DNA of 64,000 nt from Methylicorpusculum sp. GTDB lineage: Bacteria > Pseudomonadota > Gammaproteobacteria > Methylococcales > Methylomonadaceae. Where the stretch lies: contig NZ_JAUSBX010000011.1 of the NCBI RefSeq assembly GCF_030651835.1, positions 62,001 through 126,000 of the forward strand. Reading direction: 5' to 3'. Each line of letters begins with the position of its first letter. Positions within the stretch are counted from its first letter, which is position 1. A program made the position numbers and the translations under genes. Positions 19,486 through 28,953 of the stretch are shown here, in pieces. The notes under the pieces are model-generated. The model searched no databases. It had not been told where the DNA came from and was given only the letters and a program-made list of their open reading frames with translations.

Positions 19486-20550
19486 ATGAACAGCGAGCAA
19501 ATCAAAACACTTTTCAGAGCTGAAGTCCTTGCCTTGTCAGCTTACAAGGTGACAGATGCCCGTGGCTTCATTAAACTTGATGCCATGGAAAATCCTTTCT
19601 CATGGCCTGAAGATACCAAACAGCAATGGCTTAAAAGCCTCACTGATTGCGCGCTAAACCGTTATCCTGACCCTGAAGCCCGTCAACTGTGCCTGACATT
19701 AAGACAAAATAACGGGATTGCCGATGAACATGGCTTGATATTGGGCAACGGCTCGGATGAAATCATCCAGATGTTACTGATGGCGTTACCTTCGGGTGCC
19801 AGTGTCTTGGCACCTGATCCCAGTTTTGTCATGTACAAACAAGTCAGCCTGTCGCTTGGCCTTAACTATCTCGGTGTGCCGCTAAATAGCGAGACTTTTG
19901 ACCTTGACCTGAAAGCCATGCTGGACGCCATCGCTCTTCATAATCCTTCTCTGGTGTTTCTGGCTTACCCCAATAATCCTACCGGCAATCTATTTGAAAA
20001 AGAGGCAGTTATCGAAATCATTAAGGCCTGTAAAGGCTTGGTCATAGTGGATGAAGCTTACGCCCCTTTTGCGAACGCCAGTTTCATGGGTGAGTTGGGG
20101 AAATTTGATAATCTGCTTGTGATGCGCACACTTTCCAAATTGGGCTTGGCCGGTTTAAGGCTGGGTTATTTGGCAGGACATCCTCTTATAATTCAGGAAC
20201 TCAACAAAATCCGCCTGCCCTACAACATCAATATTTTAACGCAGGCCACCGCTGAATTTGCGTTACAGCATAGCGAACTGTTTAACGCTCAAACCGCTAT
20301 TCTTTGCAGCGAACGAAGTCGCGTACTTAGCTCATTGGAAGCGATGAACCGCTTTTGCGTCTACCCCAGTGCCGCCAATTTTATTTTATTCAGAACCCAT
20401 CCAGACCAGGCAAACACGCTGTTTGAACACCTTAAAAAACAAGGTGTGCTCATTAAAAACATGTCACCTCAAGGAGGACTGATGAAAGATTGCCTGAGAG
20501 TCACGATTGGCAAACCGGAAGAAAATGACGCCTTTTTACAGGCGCTGTAA
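19486..20550 (+). CDS. hisC: Histidinol-phosphate aminotransferase HisC
   Basis: A 354-residue fold-type I PLP aminotransferase. Motifs include LGNGSDEIIQMLL, YPNNPTGN, the substrate/PLP region IVDEAYAPF, and the PLP lysine in MRTLSKLGLAGLRLGYL. It transaminates imidazole-acetol phosphate in histidine synthesis. The stop codon belongs to an inserted 153-bp element: the last codon CTG straddles the junction and TAA comes from the element. Reading through the duplicated target on the far side gives CAA GCG CTA TCA GCC TAA, so the ancestral protein probably ended two residues later (ALSA). Confidence 0.94.
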   Translation: MNSEQIKTLFRAEVLALSAYKVTDARGFIKLDAMENPFSWPEDTKQQWLKSLTDCALNRYPDPEARQLCLTLRQNNGIADEHGLILGNGSDEIIQMLLMALPSGASVLAPDPSFVMYKQVSLSLGLNYLGVPLNSETFDLDLKAMLDAIALHNPSLVFLAYPNNPTGNLFEKEAVIEIIKACKGLVIVDEAYAPFANASFMGELGKFDNLLVMRTLSKLGLAGLRLGYLAGHPLIIQELNKIRLPYNINILTQATAEFALQHSELFNAQTAILCSERSRVLSSLEAMNRFCVYPSAANFILFRTHPDQANTLFEHLKKQGVLIKNMSPQGGLMKDCLRVTIGKPEENDAFLQAL

Positions 20551-20699
20551 CTACTCGCCCGCTTGAAATAGAAGGTGTAGGTGCTTGATTGAAAAGGCTT
20601 CTGCAACAGGGATGTTGCAGAGAGCTACAAGGATGTATTCATGCGTCCTTTGAAATCAAGCACCTACACCCAATAAAATAGGAAGGGGTGAGCAGATAC
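20547..20699 (+). mobile_element. MITE-like element, GTA family, copy 1 (153 bp)
   Basis: The ends are inverted repeats: GTAACTACTCGCCC on the left and GGGTGAGCAGATAC on the right. Flanks CAGGCGCT (20539-20546) and CAAGCGCT (20700-20707) are an 8-bp duplication with one mismatch. Inside, GTGTAGGTGCTTGATT and ATCAAGCACCTACAC pair, enclosing a core hairpin GCAACAGGGATGTTGC. A second near-identical copy is at 62189-62341. There is no coding capacity. GTA ends with 8-bp duplications would suit an IS66-type transposase, but that is a guess. Confidence 0.8.
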
Positions 20700-20713
20700 C
20701 AAGCGCTATCAGC

Positions 20714-23700
20714 CTAATCCGAAACCTTTGTGTAATAAGGACTGGTTTTTAGTATTGCCAAGGCCTTTTCGTAGTCAAAAATCTCGAGTTGATGCATAAA
20801 ATCTGTATAACGATCACCAAATATTACGCGCAACTGATCATCTGACTCAGATGCAAGCCGTCCGGCCCGGATATTACTTTGGGTCAAAAGGCTTTCCATT
20901 TCTGCAAGTATTTGCTTGATAGGCCCTGGATCAATTTCGCCGCCGCAAGTTTGTTGTGGCGCATTGGGCAAATCAAGTATCACCTCTGCCAATCGTCTCA
21001 ACTCACTATCACATAACCGGACCAGTTCCATACACTCGTTCATCTCAGCATTTTTGAGTAAGGCATTTTCCAGTTGAGTTACCAGAGCACAGACCCGATA
21101 AGCACCCAACGTCGAGGACACGCCTTTTAGGCCATGCGCCAAATGCCGGACCGCCTGTGTATCGCCATCGGCCAGCAGTTTTATCGCAGCATGCATATCA
21201 TCTTTATGCGACTGCGCAAAAAGACGAAGCAAGGCTTTATATTTGGTGATATTGCCGCGGAGAACCAGAAGGGACGGGGCATAGTCCATTCCGTCTATCG
21301 GCGGCAAGGTTTGTGGTATGGCGGAGTCCTGGGGAGTAGTCAATGCCGATGCAGCTAAGGTTTTGTCAGCGCTTTCGGGCTCTGCAGGGGCAACCCCAGG
21401 TTGTCCCTTTTTTGACAACCAGCGCAACAATGACGCATAAAGCTCTGCTGGCATAACCGGCTTGGCGACAAAATCATCCATACCTGCAGCAAGACAAGCC
21501 TGCCGGTCTTCATTAAAAGCATTAGAGGTCATTGCCAAAATCGGCAAGGAGGCCTGCCCCGGTTGCGCCCGAATCATTTGGGTTGCCGTCAAACCATCCA
21601 TCACAGGCATCTGTACATCCATTAATATCAAATCGTAATCCATTTTGCTCGCCTTCTCTAAAGCTATGAGGCCGTTTTTCGCCGTATGCACGGCCAGACC
21701 CACCCCATACAACAGCTCCAAAGCCACCTCGCGATTGATCAGATTGTCCTCCACCAACAACACGCGTGCGCCACTATGGTCCCGGCGTAAAACAACCTCG
21801 GCGGCCTCTGCTGCTTCCGATCTTTCCGGCATTTGACCTTGCCCTCGTTGAAGACGGGACGTAAACCAGAAAGTGCTGCCTTTTCCCACGGTACTAATTA
21901 CACCTGCATCGCCACCCATCATGCTTGCCAAACGCCTGGTAATTGCCAGCCCTAATCCGGTGCCACCGAATTTACGAGTGGTCGACGCATCCGCTTGAGC
22001 AAATGCTTCAAATAATAGTGGCAATTTATCCTCTGCTATTCCGACCCCGGAATCCTGAAATTCAAAACGAATCAATAAGCCTTCGCCGCTCTCTTCCAGA
22101 ACGTGGACACCCAGACAAATTTCGCCGGATTCAGTAAACTTGACCGCATTGTCGGCATAGTTAAGCAAAGCTTGGCGCAAACGGGTTGGATCACCCCGCA
22201 GCCACTTCGGAACCTGTTCGCAATCAAATCGAATACTTAAACCTTTAGCCCGAGCTTTATCGGAAATCATTGAATAGATATTATCCAGCACCACGCTCAG
22301 TGAAAAATCGACTTCTTCCAACTGCATATGACCCGCCTCAATTTTCGATATATCGAGGATGTCATTAATGATAGAAAGCAGATGCTGTGTAGCCGTATCT
22401 ATTTTATTCAAGCGCTCATTTTGCTCGGCTGACAGACCGCTTCGCCTGAGTAAATAAGTCATGCCGATGATGGCATTCATGGGCGTGCGAATTTCATGGC
22501 TCATGTTGGCCAGAAATGAACTCTTGGCACGATTAGCCGCATCAGCTGAAGCCCATGCTGTTTCCAGCTCCAAAGTGCGCTGCTTTACCAACGCTTCCAG
22601 ATGATGACGATGCTGATCCAGCTCTTCATTGAGCCTTTTCTTATCAGAGATATCCTCTTTCAAACCGGCATAGTGGGAAATGCTTCCATCAGCGTCACGG
22701 ATAGGAATAATAATCGCATATTCCACATATTCGCTGCCGTCTTTGCGTTTATTGACAAACTCACCCTTCCAGGTCTTGCCGGACTTAAGCGTATCCCACA
22801 ATTTTAAATAAATCTCGGCCGATGTCTTGCCTGACTTCAAAACACGGGGATTTTGACCCATCAACTCCTCACGGCGATAGCCTGAGACTTGAATGAACGC
22901 CTCATTGACATATTCAATATTGCCATCCAGGCAGGTGATAATGGTACTTACCGGGCTTTGCTCGACTACTTCAACCAATTTGCGTAATTGCTGTTCACTA
23001 TTTTTGCGTTCGGTAATATCCAGATTGATGCCGGACAGTCTGATCGGTTTGCCGTCCTCGTCATATTGAGCCTGCCCCTTACTGACTAACCAGCACACCT
23101 CACCCGAATCGCGCCTGAAACGGAACTCTACCTCGAAAGGCTTGCCCTGCATGATATGTGTCGCCCACACCGCCTCAAACAATGGCAAATCATCAGGATG
23201 CACCCGTGCTAAAAAATCTTCATTCCTTTTTAATTCACCTGGGGCAAGTCCGTAAATCCGAAAACATTCGGGCGACCAATAGGAGTGATCATTACTAATA
23301 TCCCAATCCCAGATACCGACATGGGCGCCTTCCTGGGCCAGCATCAACCGCTGCTCGCTCTCGAGTAACGCAGCATTAATGGTCTCTGCCTGATTTCGCG
23401 CAATGATGGCATCTTCCATCAAATTCATTGCGGCCAATTGCGCCTGACGCTGCACTTTCAAGGCGCGTTCCTGAGTTTCGTGCAACACCTTTTCAGCGGC
23501 GTGCCGAATGCGGCGCTCATTAACCTCTTCTATCGCACGCCGCATAGCCGGCACCAAGCGGATAAGGTTATTCTTAAAGACAAAATCAACCATCCCCAAG
23601 CGTAGCAGTTCTACCGCCATTTCTTCGCCTACGCTACCGGACACTAAAATTACAGGCAATTCAGGATTAGATTTGTGGATTCGTTGCAGAGTGATACGGA

Positions 23701-23884
23701 AATCCATACCGGGCACGTTATAATCCGATAACACGACATCCCAAGAGGACTGTAAAGCGCGCTCTAAATCTTGATTAGAAGCGATACAAAGGAACTCGCC
23801 GTCAATTCCATTCAGTCGGAGAAATCGCTCCAGCAATAAAAAATCTGAGGTGACATCTTCAATGATTAAAATTTTCATCGACAT
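20714..23884 (-). CDS. Hybrid sensor histidine kinase, REC-PAS-PAS-HisKA-HATPase-REC-HPt
   Basis: A 1056-residue cytoplasmic hybrid kinase. An N-terminal REC (about 1-120, phospho-Asp 54 in LSDYNVPG) leads through a coiled coil to PAS1 (about 180-295) and PAS2 (about 300-420). HisKA has His463 in SHEIRTP, and HATPase has [10 protein letters not shown] and GTGLGLAI. A second REC (about 710-830, [13 protein letters not shown]) and an HPt (His in [13 protein letters not shown], about residue 900) follow. No transmembrane helix is seen, so input is probably intracellular or through REC1. The start overlaps a response-regulator remnant by 10 bp. The target output is unknown. Confidence 0.9.
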   Translation of the reverse strand: MSMKILIIEDVTSDFLLLERFLRLNGIDGEFLCIASNQDLERALQSSWDVVLSDYNVPGMDFRITLQRIHKSNPELPVILVSGSVGEEMAVELLRLGMVDFVFKNNLIRLVPAMRRAIEEVNERRIRHAAEKVLHETQERALKVQRQAQLAAMNLMEDAIIARNQAETINAALLESEQRLMLAQEGAHVGIWDWDISNDHSYWSPECFRIYGLAPGELKRNEDFLARVHPDDLPLFEAVWATHIMQGKPFEVEFRFRRDSGEVCWLVSKGQAQYDEDGKPIRLSGINLDITERKNSEQQLRKLVEVVEQSPVSTIITCLDGNIEYVNEAFIQVSGYRREELMGQNPRVLKSGKTSAEIYLKLWDTLKSGKTWKGEFVNKRKDGSEYVEYAIIIPIRDADGSISHYAGLKEDISDKKRLNEELDQHRHHLEALVKQRTLELETAWASADAANRAKSSFLANMSHEIRTPMNAIIGMTYLLRRSGLSAEQNERLNKIDTATQHLLSIINDILDISKIEAGHMQLEEVDFSLSVVLDNIYSMISDKARAKGLSIRFDCEQVPKWLRGDPTRLRQALLNYADNAVKFTESGEICLGVHVLEESGEGLLIRFEFQDSGVGIAEDKLPLLFEAFAQADASTTRKFGGTGLGLAITRRLASMMGGDAGVISTVGKGSTFWFTSRLQRGQGQMPERSEAAEAAEVVLRRDHSGARVLLVEDNLINREVALELLYGVGLAVHTAKNGLIALEKASKMDYDLILMDVQMPVMDGLTATQMIRAQPGQASLPILAMTSNAFNEDRQACLAAGMDDFVAKPVMPAELYASLLRWLSKKGQPGVAPAEPESADKTLAASALTTPQDSAIPQTLPPIDGMDYAPSLLVLRGNITKYKALLRLFAQSHKDDMHAAIKLLADGDTQAVRHLAHGLKGVSSTLGAYRVCALVTQLENALLKNAEMNECMELVRLCDSELRRLAEVILDLPNAPQQTCGGEIDPGPIKQILAEMESLLTQSNIRAGRLASESDDQLRVIFGDRYTDFMHQLEIFDYEKALAILKTSPYYTKVSD

Positions 23885-24024
23885 GGACCCGCGTTAGTCG
23901 CCAGCCAATAGACCCCTAAACGCGCCACAGTCTCGCCGAAATCGTTAAAATCCACTGGCTTTCGGACAAAATTAAAGCTGATCAAGCGAGCTTCTTCTAA
24001 TAAAATGCTTTTTGTCGAACTCAT
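23875..24024 (-). pseudogene. Internally deleted single-domain response regulator remnant
   Basis: This 49-codon frame starts MSSTKSILLEE and continues FNFVRKPVDFNDFGETVARLGVYWLATN. The first part matches the beta1 start of an Rcp1-type response regulator (normally MS..SILLVEDN). The rest matches its last 30 or so residues, the conserved K-P lysine motif and final helix. The middle of the domain, including the phosphorylated Asp, is missing. A GGAG precedes the ATG, so it may still be translated. It overlaps the start of the hybrid kinase, as intact regulators often do, which suggests an original regulator-kinase pair. Confidence 0.6.
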
Positions 24025-24375
24025 AACAACTCCGATTTATACTTCTCAGCATGAAAGGGTGCTCCTGAAAGCGAAAAACAGATGACCGCGTCTTCACCTG
24101 ATTCATACTTAGGTCCAATTACTCCACCTTGGCGATGCTACCTCAGCCAGCTCGGAATTAGTTACAAAACGGAAGTCATTTTGTGCAAAGTCTCACTCAG
24201 CATAGTCCCTAGCACGCCGTTGATACCTAAAATTCCCCACTAAAATAAAACATAACCCAATGAAATAGCTAAATTGCTTTGCAGAACCGGAAAAATAAGT
24301 CTTAGAAGTTGCCGTCATCAAGATAATGGATATAGATTGATACAAACCCAGTTGGGTTGTCACCTTGTAAGCTGT
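24025..24375 (-). other. Noncoding gap between sensor gene and kinase gene
   Basis: I see no ORF with a recognisable product here, and no repeat of the families found elsewhere in the window. It may hold the promoter of the regulator remnant and hybrid kinase. Confidence 0.4.
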
Positions 24376-26595
24376 TCATGCCTCGCCGCCTTCATCCGAC
24401 TCATCCAAAAAAGACAACTTGAAAGGCGGCTCCTTACTCAGTTGCCGGGACAGTTCGTTAATCTGTTGTTTCAAGGCAATCATGTCCAGTTCTCGGCCAA
24501 CTGAGGCACGATTGAAACGTTCCATTTCTGCGTTTCGCTCAGCCAATTCCTCCGTTTGTTTGCGCAGCGCGTGTTCGGTAACCTTTGCGGCACTTATATC
24601 GGTAATCGTCCCTATCATCCTGAGTGGTTTACCCTCGACCGTCCGTTCGACGACTCGGCCTCTTTCTTTAACCCAGGTGATTTGCCCAGCCGGGTTTTGA
24701 ACTCGATAATCGACATCAATACAGGGAATACTACCCAACAAGTGATCGTCTAGGGCTTTCAATACAAAAGGCCGATCGTCCGGATGAATGGTGCTTTTAA
24801 AAAAGGCAAAATCAGACGTCACCTCATCAGCCCGGTAACCGGTAATTTCATAGTAACGGGGCGATAGATAGGCAATATCGCTCTGAATATCCCAATCCCA
24901 AAGCCCTAAATTCGTAACTTCAAGCGCCAACTTCAGACGTTCCTCACTGATGCGGAGTCGTTCTTCCGCCTGCTTACGCTCGGTGATGTCCCGCGAAATA
25001 CCAAACAAACCGATGACATGACCTTCTCCATCATACAAAGGCCCCTTGATCGCAGAAAACACCCGCACTCCATCCACCGTCGTAAGTGTTTCTTCCTCAA
25101 TAATGGTTTTATTCTCTTCCTGTACGCGGCGGCCTAAAGCCTTGATCATTTCAGCCTGAGCCGCCGGAAACAAAAAAGCATCATCCTGACCGAGTACCTC
25201 ATCAACCGGCTTACCGGTAATAGAGCTGGCTGCAACATTAAATAGAATATAGCGGCCCTGTAAATCCTTGGCAAAAATAGCATCGGAGGAACTATCGGCG
25301 ATAGCGGACAAAAGATTCAAAGTGCGCAGCTGTTCTGCCTGAGATTCCTGCACAACTCGAGATAATTCCAATTGCTGGCTCTGTCGCAACAAATAATGAC
25401 CCGCTCCGGCCATAAAAAGAGACAATAACCCTACCAAGCCTATCCAGACAATATCTGCACCGGCTTCAGCATAAAGTTCAGCCATATCCAGCTTGCAAAT
25501 CAACACCCAATCACTGCCTACGACAGCCTGCGCCACACCAATAACAGGTTCGTTACGGTAATCAACGCCTTCAATCGCATCACCCAAGCGAACTTCGTTG
25601 CGAAATAACTGGGCGGCTAATAGCTTGGGTGTCGCGACCGGTAAACGGAGATTGACTTCAGCATTAGCGTTATCCTTTAGCGGATTAAGATAAAGCACCT
25701 GATCATCGTCTTTTCTGATCAATAATGTTTCGACACTAGCGCTGAGCCTAGGCCAATGAGTCAGCGTAGGAAAAAGCCACTTATCCAGCTCAAAATGCTG
25801 AATAACAACCGGTGCCGCACCGGCATTAGAAAAACGATTAAGTGGTACCACAAAATCCAGCCTGGCAGTACCTGTCGCGTCGCGATAAGGGCCGATTTCA
25901 CGCACTTTTCGATCGACACTCGTTAAAAGAACCGCATCCATTAGTTTCTGTGAAAGGACGGCCGAATCAGAATAAGAACTCCATAACCGAACGCCTGCCG
26001 GACCGATTAAAGTGACACCGTCAGACATCCGGTTTCTGGCTGATTGCTCCAATCGGATTTTTAACTCTTCCCCGCTTTGCTGATTACCAGATTCTTGCCA
26101 CAAACGGTATTGTCTGGCATGAAAAAAGCTGGTTTGGACAAATTCCGCATAACGCTGCCGTTCCTGCCGCCAATCTCCAATTTGCCGTGACTTTAGATCG
26201 GCCACTGCCTGCAGTTGACTAATCTTTTGTTCTTTATGATGTTTCATAGCCAATAACATGGCGGAACAGGTCAGCACAATAATGACTACCGCCAACAACC
26301 CAAACAACCAGGCCCGTCGAATAGTCACTTTTGCTTCAACGGCAACTTCTTCAGGCCCCAGAAACCAGCGCCGCATCAAGCCATAGAGCATCAGCGAAGT
26401 AATAATGACGAATAGCCATCCTTTTAACAAACTGACGAGAATAATTTTCTCCGGCTCATCAAAAAATAGGCGAGTCAATTGATCGGAAAGTAAAATCCAA
26501 CCGGTGGCAAACAGCGCATAGATGAGAACGATAGAAAGTATTTTGCCGCGTCTGGCGACATCAGGCGATTGGGTTGTCAACGAGTTAGAGGACAT
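24376..26595 (-). CDS. Membrane PAS-domain sensor lacking a kinase or other output domain
   Basis: A 739-residue membrane protein. Hydrophobic segments lie near 20-40, 50-72 and 93-113. An extracytoplasmic sensor region of about 260 residues and another membrane helix (about 375-395) follow. PAS1 (about 425-545, DSSSDAIFAKDLQGRYILFN ... GISRDITERKQ) and PAS2 (about 555-675, NLGLWDWDIQSDIAYLSPRYYEITGY) come next. The protein ends after FNRASVGRELDMIALKQQINELSRQL, a linker that often precedes, or ends before, an output module. No HisKA, GGDEF or EAL is present. It may act through partners such as the HD-GYP regulator upstream (26829-27935) or the hybrid kinase downstream. Confidence 0.85.
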   Translation of the reverse strand: MSSNSLTTQSPDVARRGKILSIVLIYALFATGWILLSDQLTRLFFDEPEKIILVSLLKGWLFVIITSLMLYGLMRRWFLGPEEVAVEAKVTIRRAWLFGLLAVVIIVLTCSAMLLAMKHHKEQKISQLQAVADLKSRQIGDWRQERQRYAEFVQTSFFHARQYRLWQESGNQQSGEELKIRLEQSARNRMSDGVTLIGPAGVRLWSSYSDSAVLSQKLMDAVLLTSVDRKVREIGPYRDATGTARLDFVVPLNRFSNAGAAPVVIQHFELDKWLFPTLTHWPRLSASVETLLIRKDDDQVLYLNPLKDNANAEVNLRLPVATPKLLAAQLFRNEVRLGDAIEGVDYRNEPVIGVAQAVVGSDWVLICKLDMAELYAEAGADIVWIGLVGLLSLFMAGAGHYLLRQSQQLELSRVVQESQAEQLRTLNLLSAIADSSSDAIFAKDLQGRYILFNVAASSITGKPVDEVLGQDDAFLFPAAQAEMIKALGRRVQEENKTIIEEETLTTVDGVRVFSAIKGPLYDGEGHVIGLFGISRDITERKQAEERLRISEERLKLALEVTNLGLWDWDIQSDIAYLSPRYYEITGYRADEVTSDFAFFKSTIHPDDRPFVLKALDDHLLGSIPCIDVDYRVQNPAGQITWVKERGRVVERTVEGKPLRMIGTITDISAAKVTEHALRKQTEELAERNAEMERFNRASVGRELDMIALKQQINELSRQLSKEPPFKLSFLDESDEGGEA

Positions 26596-26740
26596 AATGG
26601 ATTTGCTTGGACATAGCTCTATTGACCCGAAAATGATTTGTTAAATAATGAGCTCACTTTACGACTCCTATCTAATCGAAAATCGTCTGGCTTACAATAG
26701 TATTTGGCGAGGATATCGACAACATGAATGCTGCCGCCAA

Positions 26741-26756
26741 GCCCTTCCACGGAAGG
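26741..26756. other. Short perfect hairpin
   Basis: CCCTTCC and GGAAGGG form a 7-bp stem with a 2-nt loop, between the HD-GYP gene and the PAS-sensor gene. It could be a weak terminator; on the plus strand TTTAT follows. Support is low. Confidence 0.3.
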
Positions 26757-26828
26757 GTTTATAATCCAAATCAATGGCTGGACCCTAGTCGTGTAGTGCT
26801 GTTTTTCCGGCCAAATGGCGTTACTCGG

Positions 26829-27935
26829 CTAGGAGTCCGAATGAGAATCGCGGTATCGATCGGCAATTTTACAAAAGACATCAAATTGGGAAATGAAGAT
26901 ATCGACCACATCCGGGTCAAAATGCGTGCCCCGTCCATTCAGGATGATGTCTTTGGCCTCCTCATAAGGCATAGGTAGTTTATAGACGCGTGGAGAAATC
27001 AAGGCATCAAATACATCCGCTAAAGCCATGATTCGAGCCGAAATGGGCGTAGCATCGCCAATCAAGCCATCAGGATAACCGCTGCCATCCCATTTTTCAT
27101 GATGCCAACGGGCAATTTCTTTGGCTAATGAAAGAAACTCCACAGGCTCGGCCGCATCCCGCTCAGCAAAGTCTATTGCATCGCTCCCCAACTGAGCATG
27201 AGTCTTCATAATTACCCACTCCTGCGGCGTAAGCGGCCCTGGTTTTTGGAGTATCGCGTCAGGAATTCCCACTTTGCCGATATCATGCAATGGTGCCGAA
27301 CGAGTCAATAACTTGATATAAACATTTGTTAATGCATCGGCATAATCAGGATTTTTTTGCAGGCCCAAGGCCAATTGTTCTACGTAAGCTTGCGTACGAA
27401 GAATGTGATAGCCGGTTTCCGAATCGCGAATTTCGGCCAGATGGGCCAGCGCACGAATACTAACCTCCTGGATAAGCTCATTTTCCATCATCCTTCGCGT
27501 TACCTCGGTTTCCAACCACGCATTCTGATTGGCCAAATATTCACGCGCTTGTTTTAATTCGAGTTGGGTATGTATCCTGGCTAAGACAATCGGAGGAACA
27601 ACCGGTTTGGTAATATAGTCGACAGCCCCTACGTTGAGTCCATGCAATTCCGCTTCCTTGCTGTCCATGGCGGTAACAAAAATTACGGGTATATCATGGG
27701 TAGATGGATCTGCCCGCAGTTGTTCGAAAACCTGATAACCATCCATTCCCGGCATCATCACATCGAGCAAAATGAGGTCCGGGTAAGGCTTTATATGCGC
27801 CACACGTAAAGCTTTTTCGCCCGAAGTGGCCACTCGCACATCGTAATAGGGTTGTAATAATTCACTAAGGACGGTCAGATTCTCGGGTAAATCGTCAACA
27901 ATCAGTATGATTGCGTGAGGGGCTTGCGCCGACAT
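26829..27935 (-). CDS. Response regulator with HD-GYP phosphodiesterase domain
   Basis: A 368-residue protein. The REC domain (about 8-130) has the acidic pocket IVDD and phospho-Asp in LILLDVMMPGMDG. A coiled linker follows, then an HD-GYP domain (about 160-350) with HDIGK, the metal-binding HH of ARWHHEKWDGSGYPDGL, including the GYP motif, and ALADVFDAL. Such proteins hydrolyse cyclic di-GMP when phosphorylated. It is the first gene of the minus-strand signalling cluster and is followed by the kinase-less PAS sensor and the hybrid kinase. Confidence 0.93.
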   Translation of the reverse strand: MSAQAPHAIILIVDDLPENLTVLSELLQPYYDVRVATSGEKALRVAHIKPYPDLILLDVMMPGMDGYQVFEQLRADPSTHDIPVIFVTAMDSKEAELHGLNVGAVDYITKPVVPPIVLARIHTQLELKQAREYLANQNAWLETEVTRRMMENELIQEVSIRALAHLAEIRDSETGYHILRTQAYVEQLALGLQKNPDYADALTNVYIKLLTRSAPLHDIGKVGIPDAILQKPGPLTPQEWVIMKTHAQLGSDAIDFAERDAAEPVEFLSLAKEIARWHHEKWDGSGYPDGLIGDATPISARIMALADVFDALISPRVYKLPMPYEEAKDIILNGRGTHFDPDVVDIFISQFDVFCKIADRYRDSHSDS

Positions 27936-28353
27936 AGGGGCTCCGCGATTGAATTATTATTTGAATGATCAAAAGGGAAGATCAATAAAGCTTTTGCCTA
28001 ACAATACTAGCACCTCTGCCACGGAATGACAGGTTTAAGTTATCCAGTGACCGGTGCAACAAACTGCAGCGCCTAATCCATAACCCACTGCCGTAAGATG
28101 TTAGTCCGCATCCTTATTTCCAAACTCTCAACATCCGTCAGGAAAATCTAATTTGACCTTAAATATCAATTACATAAATAGAGCATGAAGGAAGTATTTG
28201 ACTTAACGCATGGGTAGAACACCTGTTAACTCGCTGAGTTGAGTTAATTTCAATTTTTATTACTTCAAATAACCTCAGCTGAAGTGGTATATTGACTCGA
28301 TAAAAATAACAAAAGAGTCACCTGTAGCTCAGTAATAACCAGGAGTGTTACCT
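27936..28353 (+). other. Noncoding upstream region of petABC
   Basis: This divergent gap lies between the HD-GYP gene and petA. It is A/T-rich near petA. A ribosome-binding AGGAG is at 28341-28345, 8 nt before the chosen petA ATG. Promoter-like TTGACT elements occur, but none has a convincing partner. No coding sequence is seen. Confidence 0.4.
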
Positions 28354-28953
28354 ATGAATAATGAAGGCGTCGACAAATCAAAACGCCAATTTCTGACCTC
28401 GGCCCTCACTGTAGTCGGTGCGGTTGGTACAGGCTATTTGGCCGTTCCATTTCTCGCGCAAATGCAACCCAGCACGAAAGCCATGGCTGCAGGCGCTCCA
28501 GTACAAGTCGATATCAGCAAAATGGAAACAGGGCAACTTATCAGAGTCGCCTGGCGTGGAAAGCCCGTATGGATAGTCAATCGCACAGAAGAAGTTTTAG
28601 CGACTCTTTCGACGCTTAATGACAAATTAAGAGACCCTCTTTCAAACGAATCAACTCAACCGCCTTACAGTAAAAATCCCAACCGATCGATCAAGCCTGA
28701 TATTTTCATCGCAGTCGGCTTGTGTACGCATCTGGGCTGCTCACCGACCTTCAGACCTGAAATAGCCCCCGTCGATTTAGGCAATGATTGGAAAGGCGGT
28801 TTTTTCTGCCCTTGCCACGGATCTTGGTTCGATCTGGCCGGACGCGTCTACCGGGGAGTCCCGGCACCGACTAATCTTGAGATTCCCCCTCATCGCTATG
28901 TCAGTGACTCCTTGATAATCATTGGTGAAGACACTATGGAGAAGACAGCATGA
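28354..28953 (+). CDS. petA: Ubiquinol-cytochrome c reductase, Rieske iron-sulfur subunit
   Basis: A 199-residue subunit from the ATG at 28354, 8 nt after AGGAG; an in-frame GTG at 28345 lies within that ribosome-binding site. The N-terminus KSKRQFLTSALTVVGAVGTGYLAVPFL is a Tat-like/Rieske transmembrane anchor. The cluster-binding motifs CTHLGC and CPCHGSWF supply two Cys and two His for the [2Fe-2S] centre. It passes electrons from ubiquinol to cytochrome c1. Its TGA overlaps the petB ATG. Confidence 0.96.
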   Translation: MNNEGVDKSKRQFLTSALTVVGAVGTGYLAVPFLAQMQPSTKAMAAGAPVQVDISKMETGQLIRVAWRGKPVWIVNRTEEVLATLSTLNDKLRDPLSNESTQPPYSKNPNRSIKPDIFIAVGLCTHLGCSPTFRPEIAPVDLGNDWKGGFFCPCHGSWFDLAGRVYRGVPAPTNLEIPPHRYVSDSLIIIGEDTMEKTA

